Position numbers and translations under genes: made by a program
Source of the DNA: Dermanyssus gallinae
Taxonomy: Eukaryota > Arthropoda > Arachnida > Mesostigmata > Dermanyssidae
Assembly (NCBI GenBank): GCA_003439945.1
Contig: QVRM01002221.1
Span: 1-64,000, forward strand
DNA: 64,000 nt
Direction: 5' to 3'
Shown here: in pieces, positions 1 through 10,143 of the stretch
Numbering within the stretch: the stretch's first letter is position 1
Layout of the letters: each line of letters opens with the position of its first letter
The notes under the pieces: model-generated
Databases searched by the model: none
Seen by the model: the letters and a program-made list of their open reading frames with translations, nothing else
What the model was told of the DNA's origin: nothing

Positions 1-226
1 CTTTTTTTTTTTTTTTTTTTTTTTTAAGGGGTGGAAAATGCATTTACGCACACCCGCCGATATAAGTGGGTATTGGGGCTAGACGCTCGGAGAGAATACG
101 CGACTCACTCTAATCCGAGCGTACTACCCACTAAAAACCACCCCCCCCGGAACCCCCTCCTGGTTCGGAATTGTGAACCATTACCTCGAGACCAGGAGGG
201 AGGAGTCTCACGCTTCAACCCTTTCC

Positions 227-3200
227 TTAGTCTGTAGGTGCATCCCGAGCAGGTAAGTCCTGCTGGGTTAAATCAGGGGGGCTCCGGGCGACGAATCGCG
301 CCCGGCGATTATTCTCCAGCCGGATCTTTTCGCGCATGAGCCCGTCGAGGTATTTTAGGCCAGCACCCCAATTAGTCGTTGAGTCGACCATGTGCGTGAC
401 GATCACTTGCGCGTAGATGCCCGTAGGGTAAACGTGAGCTATCGCGGTACGCAGACACGCCGTGCATGTCTCAATTGTATGCGCGGCATCATCGGGCACT
501 CTGGCGTCGCAGAGAACGCATATGTCCGTCGCGGCTTTTCCGATCTTCATCATGTACGCCTGAAACTGACCATGTCCGCTCAGCGCCTGGGCAGCGTAAT
601 ATGTCATTGGTCCCTGTGCCGTATACCACTTGCGCAAGTCCGTGATGAGGAAGCGTGTCCACGTGCCTCTCGTGTCTCCGGCAGGCGGGTGGGTCCACAT
701 CTCCGCCCAACGGCGAGTGTGGCCTCTCGAGCCTCGGTCCATGATATCTCTCCGTTTAATCTCCGCCTACTCCTCTCCTCCGCCAGCATGTCCCATGGAA
801 GCAGGCATGCGAGAACAGCAGGACGTCCGTGGAGACCGTCCGGTACGCCCGGCTAACCCGAATTGCCACACCCCGTTGGGAGCGGCGCAGAGCCTGGCGG
901 GCCGTGTCCGTCCTGAGTGCTAAGTCCGCCCACACTGGCGCGGCATAGAGCGCGACCGCTTCTGCAACAGCAGCTAGTAGACGCCGTTTGGGATCGGACG
1001 CGCCTCCCTCCCGGGGTAGTATTCGGGCCAGGTTGGCCGATACTCTTGCCACCTTTTGCGTAACCTGCCTAATGTGGGGCAGGCCAGTTAGACCTGTGTC
1101 CAAGGTCACCCCTAGGTACCTGGCGTGGCGGGACGGCGTGAGAGCGTGCCCGTTGAGCTCCAGAGACATAGGCCCTATCCGCCTGCGTCCTGTTAGAAAA
1201 AGGGCCCTCGGTTTTCTGTGGTGCTAACTCCAGGTGATGTTCAGTCATCCACCTGTTTATCCGGTCAAGAGCCGTGTTTGCCCTGGCCTCCAGGATGTCC
1301 ATGTGCGAAGCGGTGACTACCAGTGCAAGATCATCCGCGTAGGCGATTGTCTCCACCCCCATCCGGCAGGTCGTCGAGCCGCAAGACACCATCGTATGCC
1401 ACGTTCCATAGAACTGGGCCGAGTACGGAGCCCTGCGGCACCCCCGCCGTAATTTGATGGGTTTCGCCTTGCGTGAGGAGTGTCCGCTCCTCCAGGTACG
1501 ATGATAGTATGCGCCGCAGGTACGGGGAGATCCCCTTATGCTCGAGCGCACTCATTATTGTCGACCAGTTGGCGGTGTTGAACGCATTGCGGACGTCCAG
1601 CAATATCAATAGCACGTAGTTGCGTGACCAAAGTGGCCGCTGCTGCTCGGCGCGAGCCGCCTCTATGACTCGCTTCCACGGCGTCAAGGGTGGATCGGCC
1701 CCTGCGAAATTCCGTATTGGTTATTTGAGAGGGCATCTCTCGCCTCCAGTTCGTCGTTTAAACGCCGAACGAGCACGTTTTCGACTAGTTTGCTTACAGC
1801 GTCGAGTAAGCATATGGGGCGATGCGCTGACGAGCCGGGTGAGGCGTTCGGCTTCGGTATCAGCTAAATGGGCAACGTTTTCCACTGGGTGGGAAAGCGA
1901 CCCTCTACGAGCAAGCGTGACACTAGCTTTGCAAGAGGCTTGGGATAGGATCGTGCCAGCAGTCGCACCACGTCCGGTGGGACCCCGTCCGGGCCCGGGG
2001 CTTTACCCGGTGCTAGCCGCTCCGCCGCTTCTATTATGTCCTCTGTTGTTACTTCCGGGATCTGTTCAGGGTCAACGGGAATGCTGGTATGAACGCGGGC
2101 CGGTTGTTTGCGGAAAAGAGCTTGAGAACTACCCGGCGAATTTCTTCTGCCGGGAGAGGTGGTGATGGTGCGCGGAGCTTGCCCATAACGATTCGATAGG
2201 GAAGACCCCACACGTCCACCTCAACCGAATCCACCAAGGCCTTCCAGGATTTGACTTTTGCCCGCTGATGAGCTTTCCGTAAGTAGAGTCGATGCGTACG
2301 ATAAAGGTCCCCTAGGCGCTCAACCCTGGCAGTGGCATCTGCCAGAGGGTCGACATTGTGCCCCTGTCGTCTTCGTTTCGCCAGCCAAGAGCGTGCACGT
2401 GTCAGTGTGCGGTTCGCGCGTAAACAGTCTACACGGGCTGTCTGAATAACCGAGCTCCACCAAGGTTTAGCAGGCCGGGCTCTCGTGCCGCCACCGTCTG
2501 GCTGGGCCCCCGGCCGCCCGGCAGGCAGCCGCCAGGATTTTAGCCAGGGTATCCGCGTCTAATGGAGTGTCCGCCAAGCGATTGAACCGGTTTCTAAAGA
2601 AGGTCTGAAGAGCCTTTTGTTGATGTATCGCATCTGCCACGTGCGCCTCCGCGTATCGGGACAACGCGTGATCGGCGAGAGCAATTCAAACGTTAGATAG
2701 CGGTGGTCGCTCAAGGTTTCCTCGTTCTCCTGGACCTTCCAGTCTTGTATCCGTCGTAGGGCGCTCGGGTCCGCAAAGGTGAGGTCTAAGAACGATGTTT
2801 GACCTCGGCGCGCGAACGTAGGAACGTCGCCATGGTTGGCCAGGGTCATGTTGTGCTCGGACATCCAGTCAAGAAGAGTCGCGCCTTTGTCGGTGGCACG
2901 GTGACCCCCCCAGGCAGTGTGCACCGCATTGAAGTCCCCCGTGACAAGCAGTGAGTGTTTTGGGTATCGGTGAGATGCTATTGACACCGATAGCCTATCC
3001 AGGTAGCCCTCCAGGTCATGCAGAGTTTTATTAGGCGAAAAATAACACGAATATACAACGATATTATTGTGTGGAAGGTACGCCCACACGAAGCCTTCAG
3101 CATGACCCCAATCGGTGAGGGAGAGCGTCGCGTCTTGACGTGTCCACCAGATGGCCACATTGCTTTGTGCATCAGTGTACATGTTAGGTGTTGAACGAGA

Positions 3201-3355
3201 GATGTACACATTTGGTTCTGATAAGAGGCAAAGGCCCTACCTGGTGTTGTGTGGTGTATGCGTTCAGTAGGTCGTGGGCCGCCCGGCACCGATTGAGGTT
3301 TACCTGGAGAAACCTGACCATTACTCTTCCTGGGGGGTTTCAACCTGGGAGGCAT
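227..3355 (-). pseudogene. LINE ORF2 (endonuclease, reverse transcriptase, zinc finger), multiply frameshifted
   Basis: ORF2 would nick target DNA and copy the element RNA. The APE-like endonuclease is readable at 3209-2559, with GDFNA and a later SDHRYL motif. RT pieces follow: EFRRGRSTLDAVEA near 1700, AGVPQGSVLGPVLWN near 1440, IAYADDLALVV near 1350 and RYLGVTLD near 1120. The C-terminal finger CVLCDARVPDDAAHTIETC is near 600. These pieces lie in all three - frames with several stops between them, so no functional protein is made. The order of domains is undisturbed, so decay has been by small indels and not by rearrangement. Confidence 0.87.
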
Positions 3356-3432
3356 TGCCCGCCGTTTGCCAGTCTTCCGTCGGCGCGAGGGTCCTACGGC
3401 AAAATTGTCGCCGCCCTCGATCTAACGCGTGT

Positions 3433-5416
3433 TCAGCGGGTCTGGATGCTTCTGGTAGGGGCGCCACCTGTTTTTGGCTCTCCATGTGAAATAGACTCCC
3501 TCCGCTTACGTGATTCTTGTAGCTGTGTGCGGTATGACGGGCAGGCCATACTGTCGGCTCTGTGGCCCGAGACCTCGCACACAATACAGTGTGTTGTCTC
3601 GGCTTTACACGCAGCCACCGCATGGTCTGGCGATCCGCATCGACGACAGAGGCGGGCGGCCGTTTTGGGTGCCGTGCAGGTAGCAGCCTTGTGGCCGGGT
3701 CTCTGGCAGTTGAAGCACGTGGGCAACCTCTCCCAGACCTCGGGCCTGCACCTGCTGCCCGCGATCAGGATAGATCGCTGGGCCTGAAGCCACCGGGCTG
3801 TAGGGGGCCGTCACCTTCAGCAACGTGTACCAGCGGGTCGTGGTGCGGCCCTGGCGTGGGTCACTAGCCACTATAGGAACCGCCTCAGTGGCCGCCAGTA
3901 GCTGACGGATGTCTGTCTCTATCCTTCTAGCACTGGCCAGAGGATTAATGCCCCATAAGGCCACTTCTCGCAAGCCGTCACTGATTCGGCTGTCAGTCTG
4001 GTGGCCAGTTGCCTTGCTGATGTCTTCTGCCAACTGAGCCCCGAGATCCTGGGTGATGCCCCGTAGTCGGATAATGACGTCACCGTCATTATTCCTGACG
4101 AGGCCGCTAACAGCCGACTCCACTTGTGTGTTGTCGGCCAGATGAGCTCGTAGACTCTTCACTGTGTCGGCCCAGGTCTGGCCCTCTCCGACCCTGACCC
4201 TGAGAGACAATTGTCCCGCCAGGACTGGGGCCGGTGGCGGGGCTTTACTCGCACTCATTGGCGACCGACCTGCTTGCGGCCTGTCTGCCCGGCAAAGCTC
4301 TATAAGGCCATCTCGTGATGACTGGGCCACGAGAGCCGCCAGAATCCGCTGCGTCGTCTCTGATCGCCACTGGTGGGCGACGTATAGGAGAGGGGGTTCC
4401 GTGCTCGCTGAGGTTGAGAGCTGGGTCATGCGATCAATAACGGAGCGGAACAGAGTGATAACAGCCTCATCGCAGGGCTTGTTGGGATGTAAAATGCCTA
4501 CTACAAGGTGGCGATCTTCACCTCCGTTGCCTGGAGACCCAGCGAGGGTCTCCCAGGTGTCTGTGGTATGCAACACCGCCGCCGTACCTGGGGGCTGTGT
4601 AAGCAGCCGCGGTAGAGAGGGAAACTGACTAGCGAGACCGGCGAGTGCCTCCGAGTCAGCCTTTGCCCCCGGGACGACCAGCACGCCCCTCACTTCTCTG
4701 AGGGAAGTGATCCTCTCAAAAGATGGAGGAACCTGCCGAAGGGAGCTCAGAGGCCAGAATAGGCCCGTTAGTTTAGCAAAGTCTTCAGCCGTCGTCGCCG
4801 CCGCGATACGCGATTCCAGATACACTCGGGCAGCCTCAGGATCCGCCGGGGCGCAGCGCAGGCAGATTGCTGAAGGGTCCGAAGATTGAGGAGGCCGCGC
4901 CAGCAACTCATCTCGTTCCCTCTGTGCCGCCTCCAACAAGGCCCGGAGGCTCCCGATCTCCTCCTCCGCGTCCTCCAGCGAGGTCCGCAGAGAAACCTTA
5001 AAGGAGTCCACCGCAGTTTCGACCCTGCGGAGATCCAGGTCCAGTTTCTCTGATACCTCTTTTAGCTCCATCCTGGTATTCCTTAACTTGCAGGCCTCTA
5101 CCACTGTCTTAACATCTCCCTTGAGGACCGCTAACGCCCGGCCGTATGCCGCCTCTGCGTCAAAGCCCCGTTTACGATCAGCCTCCGCGCAGTCCTTCGC
5201 CTCCGCGCAGTCCGTCGCCTCCGTCGCAGAGGTCTTGAGTGTCCCGGTGTGTTGGTCACCGACGTCAGAGATGCGCTTCTTGTCGGAGCGAAGGCCCGTC
5301 GGGGATGTATCCGCCGGGCGTTTTCTTATGCCGACAGGCTCGGCGCACGACTGGTCCATCTCCTTTAGAGATTCTACACCATCGACGTCAATGGCAGGGA
5401 CGGCCCGGTTCCTCAA
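3433..5416 (-). pseudogene. LINE ORF1 (gag-like nucleic-acid-binding protein), single frameshift
   Basis: ORF1 proteins of R1-type LINEs coat the element RNA. From the ATG at 5416 an open frame of about 560 meaningful codons runs without a stop. It has an acidic/basic N-terminus, a heptad-like coiled-coil stretch around residues 95-190, and a C-terminal domain leading into zinc knuckles. Near 3728 the frame slips by one base. The knuckles CFNCQRPGHKAATC, CRRCGSPDHAVAAC and CIVCEVSGHRADSMAC are then read in the neighbouring frame (3726-3433). In the original frame the same bases give a non-knuckle tail ending at 3605. One indel therefore explains the break; it could be decay or an assembly error. 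Confidence 0.85.
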
Positions 5417-5519
5417 CAGGAACGTTAAGGTCGCTCCTTATCTCCTTGCTGGTAGGCAGCGGAGGATCTGGCGGCGGCCTCGCATGGCCCGACGACCGGC
5501 GTACGGGCATATCTTGTTG

Positions 5520-5546
5520 TTTTTTTTTTTTTTTTTTTTTTTTTTT
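5520..5546 (-). repeat. 27-nt poly(A) tract at the upstream end of the LINE
   Basis: There are 27 consecutive T on the + strand. In the LINE's orientation this is a poly(A) lying immediately upstream of its 5' end, so it is not the LINE's own tail. It looks like the A-tail of an older retroposon, or of a tandem LINE copy, next to which this LINE landed. Confidence 0.7.
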
Positions 5547-5600
5547 CGGGCGTGTTAGACTAAGCAATGCCTACTTGGTAAATCGCCTCACAGGTCTGCT

Positions 5601-5760
5601 TCGTTGGACTGCGCGCGGAGACGAGACGGCTTCGTCTTCGTCTACACTGTCCGTCGGACAGCGCGCGGAGAGGAGATTGCTTCGTCTTCGTCCGCACTGT
5701 CCGTCGGACTGCGCGCGGAGACGAGATGGCTTCGTCTTCTCTCGCACACAGCGCTCGGCC
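5601..5760. repeat. 50-bp minisatellite, three copies plus a partial fourth
   Basis: The core GCGCGCGGAG recurs at exactly 5611, 5661 and 5711, followed each time by a GCTTCGTCTTCG block, so the period is 50 bp. A degenerate GCGCTCGGCC at 5751 may start a fourth unit. The array is GC-rich compared with its surroundings. It could be the repeated promoter/5' UTR of a retroposon ending in the adjacent poly(A). Confidence 0.85.
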
Positions 5761-5792
5761 AGAGCAATTGTAAGCCAAGCCTACACTGTTCT

Positions 5793-5803
5793 AAGATGGC
5801 GGC
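5793..5803 (+). promoter_or_regulatory. YY1/Pho-like motif AAGATGGCGGC
   Basis: The 11 bases match the canonical YY1 (Pleiohomeotic) core site with its ATGG core in a CG context, directly beside the GC-rich minisatellite. YY1 sites are known in promoters of some LINEs and housekeeping genes. The ATG inside it opens a frame of only 16 codons, so no gene is inferred. A chance match is possible. Confidence 0.3.
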
Positions 5804-5819
5804 GCCCACGCAGTGCTGT

Positions 5820-6510
5820 GTTACTTCGTGGCGTGCACGAGAATAAGAAACTCACAGAATTTGAGACAACTCACCAACGACTCCTTTCTTGTGCACAGTG
5901 TACTCCTAGTCACTAAGTTTATCTGTTCCACACAATGAAACGAACGAAGGAGTCTCCCGTACTACTATCCGATGATATTTTCCGGGACCGATCTCACATG
6001 CGTCCGCATCGTTCGTCTGCAACACGAGACTGCCAACTATCGACCTACTTTGGCCTGTTAACTGTTTACTTGTTTTGCAGCAGCGCAAAGTGTACCACCC
6101 GCTCCACTCCCAGCAGAACTTTGTCTCTTTAACGTGAACGCTGACCACATTTTAGTCCTTAGTTTAAGTCAGATGATAATCTGAAGGAACAAGGTCAGGA
6201 CAAAAGCTTTAGGAATGCTTAGGGTTTTTTTGTTAAATTCGTTTAGGGTCTTAAAATGCCAACCCTGCAAAAATATGTACCTGTATTTCATGCACCTTTG
6301 AACTCATGCACAGTTTTCGCCTTCTAGATACAGGTCCAGAGTCTATTTCACACCATGGTCAGTGACAAAGCTAGTTTCTTCTCGTACAAATACGGCGCAA
6401 TCGCATAATAAGCTAAGCTTTCTACCTGATATCGTAACGAAAGACCAGCCAGCGTTTCACTCGTTAGAATCCTTCAAATAGACGACTTATACGCAGTTGT
6501 GACCGCGCTT
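5820..6510. other. No gene recognised
   Basis: Moderately AT-rich single-copy-looking DNA. All frames are short and none resembles a known protein. A short T9 run occurs at about 6511-6519. Confidence 0.6.
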
Positions 6511-6539
6511 TTTTTTTTAGTTTTTTCGCAGTTTTACCT

Positions 6540-6770
6540 GCTTAGTGTACTTAAGATTCCGTAATTGGACGTGCCTGAGAGCACGTCCAATTATGGAATG
6601 GAAAACTTGACCACCAACGGCCAAGCGCGACCCGCAGTGTGCTGAACAATTTTGATGCTTTGCAAGCCGGCCTTGTAAGCACCAACCCAGGCTGCATAAC
6701 AGACACTCAGCACAGGCTCCATAAAAGCTTTGTACAAGCAAATGACTATTAATAAATTGCCTCCATATTA
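6540..6770 (-). pseudogene. LINE reverse-transcriptase C-terminal relic
   Basis: On the - strand, one frame reads LYKAFMEPVLSVCYAAWVG and then AGLQSIKIVQHTAGRAW. This follows the pattern of the thumb region of CR1/Jockey-type LINE ORF2 (Y..L..P.L.YC...WG......L..IQ..Q..A.R). The fragment is about 70 residues and frame-broken, and no catalytic YADD is present. The match is by pattern only. Confidence 0.35.
6556..6599. repeat. Hairpin with 19-bp arms
   Basis: The left arm 6556-6574 and right arm 6581-6599 pair at 18 of 19 positions around a 6-nt loop (CTGAGA). The arms start with ATTCC(G/A)TAATTGGACG. The hairpin lies inside the RT-like relic, so it may come from a small inverted duplication. 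Confidence 0.8.
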
Positions 6771-6894
6771 CCAAAAGAGCGTAGTATTATATCTCAAACG
6801 CCTAGACCGCGCAAACCTAGTAGTTGCCGAATAGCTAAGCTTTTTCGATATCGAACGCAAAGGCATGCATGCCTACATAGGGTATATGAGAAAG

Positions 6895-7450
6895 TTAGGT
6901 ACATATTTTGAGGTTTGGTAAAACTTGTCAAGAAAATAATTTTTCCCAATGGAAGGAGGGGCGTCTTGGCAATATTTAACGATTCTAAACGCGAAAGCTT
7001 CAACACAAAAAGTATAACAACTATGGCTGTTGAAAAAAGCTTAGTTACTCGGCAACTACATCACGCAGCACCTTTACTTTGGTATGGAAATGATGGGATT
7101 AAATTTGCTATTGCTCGAGAATAGTCTTTAGGGCGTCTATTTTTGTGATTATATCAAAATGTTACGGTTTTGCGCGTGAAAGGGTTAACGTTAGATATAA
7201 CAACATATCGACTTTTTATGACTTTCCGCGGGCTAGTTCGCAGCAAAGTGTCTTTGCTTATGCAGAAATACACGCAACGTAGATTTTGCACAACCCCTGC
7301 AAACGTAAATTTTGCACAACTATGTAGGAAAAAAGGCAGACTAATTACTTCTATTCATTTCATCTTCACTCCTGAACAAAACGTTTCTGCCCTCTGCTTT
7401 CATTAGGAAAAAAATTGATCGCCGAATTCTATTAAAACTTAAAATACGTA
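6895..7450. mobile_element. Foldback/MITE family member A
   Basis: The left side (GTTTGGTAAAACTTGTCAAGAAAATAATTTTTCCCAATGGAAGGAGG, about 6912-6960) is inverted relative to the right side (about 7270-7440). The right side contains GCAAACGTAAATTTTGCACAAC and a partner of the GGAAGGAGG block. The same blocks occur in the neighbouring element at 7486-8317. No transposase frame is present. Outer ends are less clear than in the neighbour and touch a (TA)n tract. Confidence 0.6.
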
Positions 7451-7451
7451 C

Positions 7452-7481
7452 AGTATATATATATATATATATATATATAGA
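7452..7481. repeat. (TA)n microsatellite between two foldback elements
   Basis: A nearly perfect TA tract separates the two related foldback copies, consistent with insertion into TA-rich target DNA. Confidence 0.85.
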
Positions 7482-7485
7482 TATG

Positions 7486-8317
7486 TACAGGGTCATTCAT
7501 ACCGTTATGTACTTATTGCAAGGCTTAGTAGAACTCGGCAAGAAAACCATTTTTCCCAATGAAAGGAGGACGCGGAAACGCCTTGTTTATGAGAGAGAGT
7601 GAAGTTTAAAAAAGTAGTTATTCTGCCCTTTTTCTCCTACATAGTTGTGCGAATTCTACGTTTGCGGGAAAACCAGTCAAAGCAAGAAGTAACTGATTAT
7701 ATCGGCGCGTTCGTAGGAAAATTCTGCACAACGAAGACACTTCACTAGTTTGCGTAGCAAATAACCAGACTAAGAAATGTCATAAAAATCGATATGTTAC
7801 GTTAACGCTTTTTCATGAAAAATCGTAAAATGTTTCAATTACGACCAAAATGTACGTTCAAAGGACCACTCTCACGCAATATCAAATTTAATCCCCACCA
7901 TTTTTGAGCCAAAGTGATGGTACTGCGTTACGTAGTTGTCAAGTAACTAAGCTTTTTCGATAGTCATAGTTGTTATGCTTTACGTGCAAGTGTTCACGTT
8001 CAGAACAGTAAATGTTTGCCAGGACGTTTCCGCTCCCTCCTTCCACTAGGAAACATTATTCTCTTAAATTTTTTCCCCGAACACGCCGGTATAATCGGTT
8101 CCTTCATGCTTGAACTAGTTCTCCCGCAAACGTAGATTTTGCACAACTATGTAAGAGAAAAGAACAGAATAAATCTTTTATAAATACTTTTATAAATTTC
8201 ACTCTTTTTCCTAAACAAGACGTTTCTGCGTCCTCCTTTCATTTGGAAAAATGATTTTCTTGCCGAGTTATACCAAACCTCGCAATAAGTGTATAACGAT
8301 ATGAATGATCCTGTATA
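7486..8317. mobile_element. Foldback/MITE family member B, about 200-bp terminal inverted repeats
   Basis: The left terminus ACAGGGTCATTCATACCGTT is matched by the reverse complement of the right terminus, ACAGGATCATTCATATCGTT. The two sides stay similar for roughly 200 bp inwards, including CTCGGCAAGAAAA.CATTTTTCC, GAAAGGAGGACGC and the ACTATGTAGG/AGAAAAAG and CAAACGTAG segments. Both ends abut TA-rich sequence (a TA dinucleotide target is likely). There is no coding capacity, so it would be non-autonomous, with a transposase supplied elsewhere in the genome. Confidence 0.8.
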
Positions 8318-9150
8318 TATATATATAGCCAACGTTTGCATATTCATGAGCCATTGGGTAAATCGGTTAACAAATCAAATCAAAGAAAAGGTTTAATAAC
8401 GTTCGAATAAAAACATATTCAAAATTACTCGTATTTCCGTGATGGGCAGGCGTGCAAACCTAGTCTGGCAATGTTTCAATTTGTTGATTGCTTTAAACAC
8501 TTAAAGTGTCGAGGCGAAAGAAAGCTTACATACGAATAGCCCACGTATATGTATATATGCGTATAGCTATTTGCACAAAAATTGTATATATATATATATA
8601 TCGCGACTCGCGGCAAAAGTATGACGAGTGTCTGGGCGCTACCACAAGCCCACCCAGTCAAGAGTCTCAAAGTAAGGGATTGTTGACGAGAGAGACGACG
8701 CTGGTGGAGATGTCAGGCATGCAAAGAGAGACACGCAGGCAAAAGGGGACACAGGGAGAGAGAAGAAGAGGAGAGACATAGGGACAGGGAGAGCGAGCAA
8801 CAGAGATGTCACGGAGAGGACATGCACAGCCCGCGTGCCGTTTCGCTGTGTCACGTCGGCCGATAGATAGCTCGGATGCGGCTCCCGCACATACGCGCAG
8901 AACGAAGCGGCACGAAAACCATCTTTAAACTGCCATAAATCATCTCGGCTAATGCGAACTAGTGCAATACTAGCTATCCGGGCGGCGTCACGCTATGTGC
9001 CGTCGCTATTTTTTTTGTTTTGTTTTACAAATATAGATGTTTCTGTGTTGGTACTTGTTCCCTTGTATCTCTCTGTCTCTCTCTCTTTCTTTCTCTTTCA
9101 CTCGAGGAGCTCAGTATTTGCCTCGTGCGGTGTTGAAATTAACTTAATTT
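8318..9150. other. No gene recognised; short (TA)n and (CT)n tracts
   Basis: Contains a (TA)n tract near 8583-8602, a GA-rich stretch at 8690-8800 and a CT-rich stretch at 9070-9100. ORFs here are products of these simple sequences. Confidence 0.6.
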
Positions 9151-9391
9151 AACCTAATGGGGGGGGATATTGGATGAAAATGCATCATCTTTTGTTTTTT
9201 TATTGAAACATCTGTGCTCCCCGTTTTTTTTTCCTTGATCATGGTCGATTTTTAATTCACTCCGGCATTCACCTTGTTTACATTGAGAACCATGAAAACC
9301 AATTTAGGAGTGGCCGGTCTCTGGGTCTCGAACCCTCCTGCCTCCTGAATGCAAGGCTAAGGCTTTTGCCACTAAGCCATCTTGCTCTGTT
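9151..9391 (-). mobile_element. tRNA-derived SINE, family 1, copy 1 (full head)
   Basis: On the - strand the head reads AAGATGGCTTAGTGGC, an A-box like TGGCTTAGTGG. About 40 nt later comes GGGTTCGAGACC, a good RNA polymerase III B-box. A unique body and a 3' end near 9151 follow. The body (ACCAATTTAGGAG, GGGAGCACAGATGT on the opposite strands) recurs at 15205-15381. SINEs of this type are transcribed by Pol III and mobilised by LINE proteins. It is not a functional tRNA: there is no proper cloverleaf beyond the boxes. Confidence 0.8.
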
Positions 9392-9968
9392 AGAAAATGG
9401 TTGTCGCAAAACAAAATCGGTGCTGCTGCTGCTGCAACAAACTGCAACGGGTTCTCATTAAGATGACGGGGCGGCATGACGCACCCGTCACCCATCGTAC
9501 GCGCTAAAGATGTATGATATTTACGGGCGTATTTTGACTGTCTAAACATATAAACACGCATATGTGTGTGGGTGCATAACGGAATGCATAATTGTGTATA
9601 CACAAATATACTCATACCTGTATGCGTACGTATGGAAGCATTATATATGTGGTCACGTGCGTTTTTCCTCTTATACTAACAAACACATCGTAACGGTAAT
9701 CGTAGTAGTTGTAGTATTATAGAGTGGTACTTAGAGTAGTAGTAGAAGTCCTCTATCTGTGTGGGGCATCTTGAAGGCCAAAGCTGGAAGCATACAACAT
9801 CAAAACCTTACTCAACTCAAGCAAACCATTTAGCGGGCATGGAATGAACTTGGGATCAAGCGCAAGTATTTATTATATATATACAAATATAATATTGTAT
9901 TTATTATAACCACTATTATTCTAAATGTGCCTTCTAAACAACTACCACTTTTTTAGTAGTAGTAGTTC
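9392..9968. other. No gene recognised
   Basis: AT-rich spacer with a GCTGCTGCTGCTGCAACAA triplet stretch near 9420 and an AGTAGTAGT tract near 9955. Confidence 0.55.
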
Positions 9969-10126
9969 CGGTGGCGTGGTGCATCAGTCTGCGGCTTGCG
10001 ACTGAAGGGGACACATAGGTGCGCGAGTTCGAGCCACACTGTTGCACATTTGTATTTATGGGGGTCCGTCTATGAAGCAATGCGAAAAGCAGTCCCGTGG
10101 ACGTTAAACTTTGGCTGAGGGTTCGG
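9969..10126 (+). mobile_element. tRNA-derived SINE, family 2, copy 1
   Basis: The + strand head has an A-box-like GGTGGCGTGGTGCATC. A B-box-like GCGAGTTCGAGCC follows, then the body TTTGTATTTATGGGGGTCCGTCTATGAAGCAATG, ending near GGCTGAGGGTTC. The same body occurs at 59262-59443 (- strand, complete) and 32202-32267 (+ strand, 3' part). Three copies in one window define the family. Confidence 0.8.
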
Positions 10127-10143
10127 CCACGGCCGAAGTATTA

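Larger units (their letters stand above)
1..5519 (-). mobile_element. R1-superfamily non-LTR retrotransposon (LINE), near full length, decayed
   Basis: Read on the - strand, the element runs from about 5519 down to a 24-nt A-tail (T run at 2-25 on the + strand). It has an ORF1 with three CCHC knuckles, then an ORF2 with an APE-type endonuclease, a reverse transcriptase and a C-terminal zinc finger. This order, together with the AGVPQGSVLGPVLWN and YADD block, is typical of R1-clade LINEs, which are known mainly from arthropods. ORF2 is split over many frames, so the copy is dead. ORF1 is nearly intact, so the insertion is not very old. The A-tail lies at the window edge, so the 3' target-site duplication cannot be checked. 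Confidence 0.88.

Noticed and set aside
5601..5760. CRISPR array (regular 50-bp spacing)
   Set aside because: The units are contiguous and nearly identical with no variable spacers, in a eukaryotic genome; it is a minisatellite.
5797..5847. Short ORF starting in the YY1-like motif
   Set aside because: Stops after 16 codons, and no splice donor or conserved domain supports an exon.
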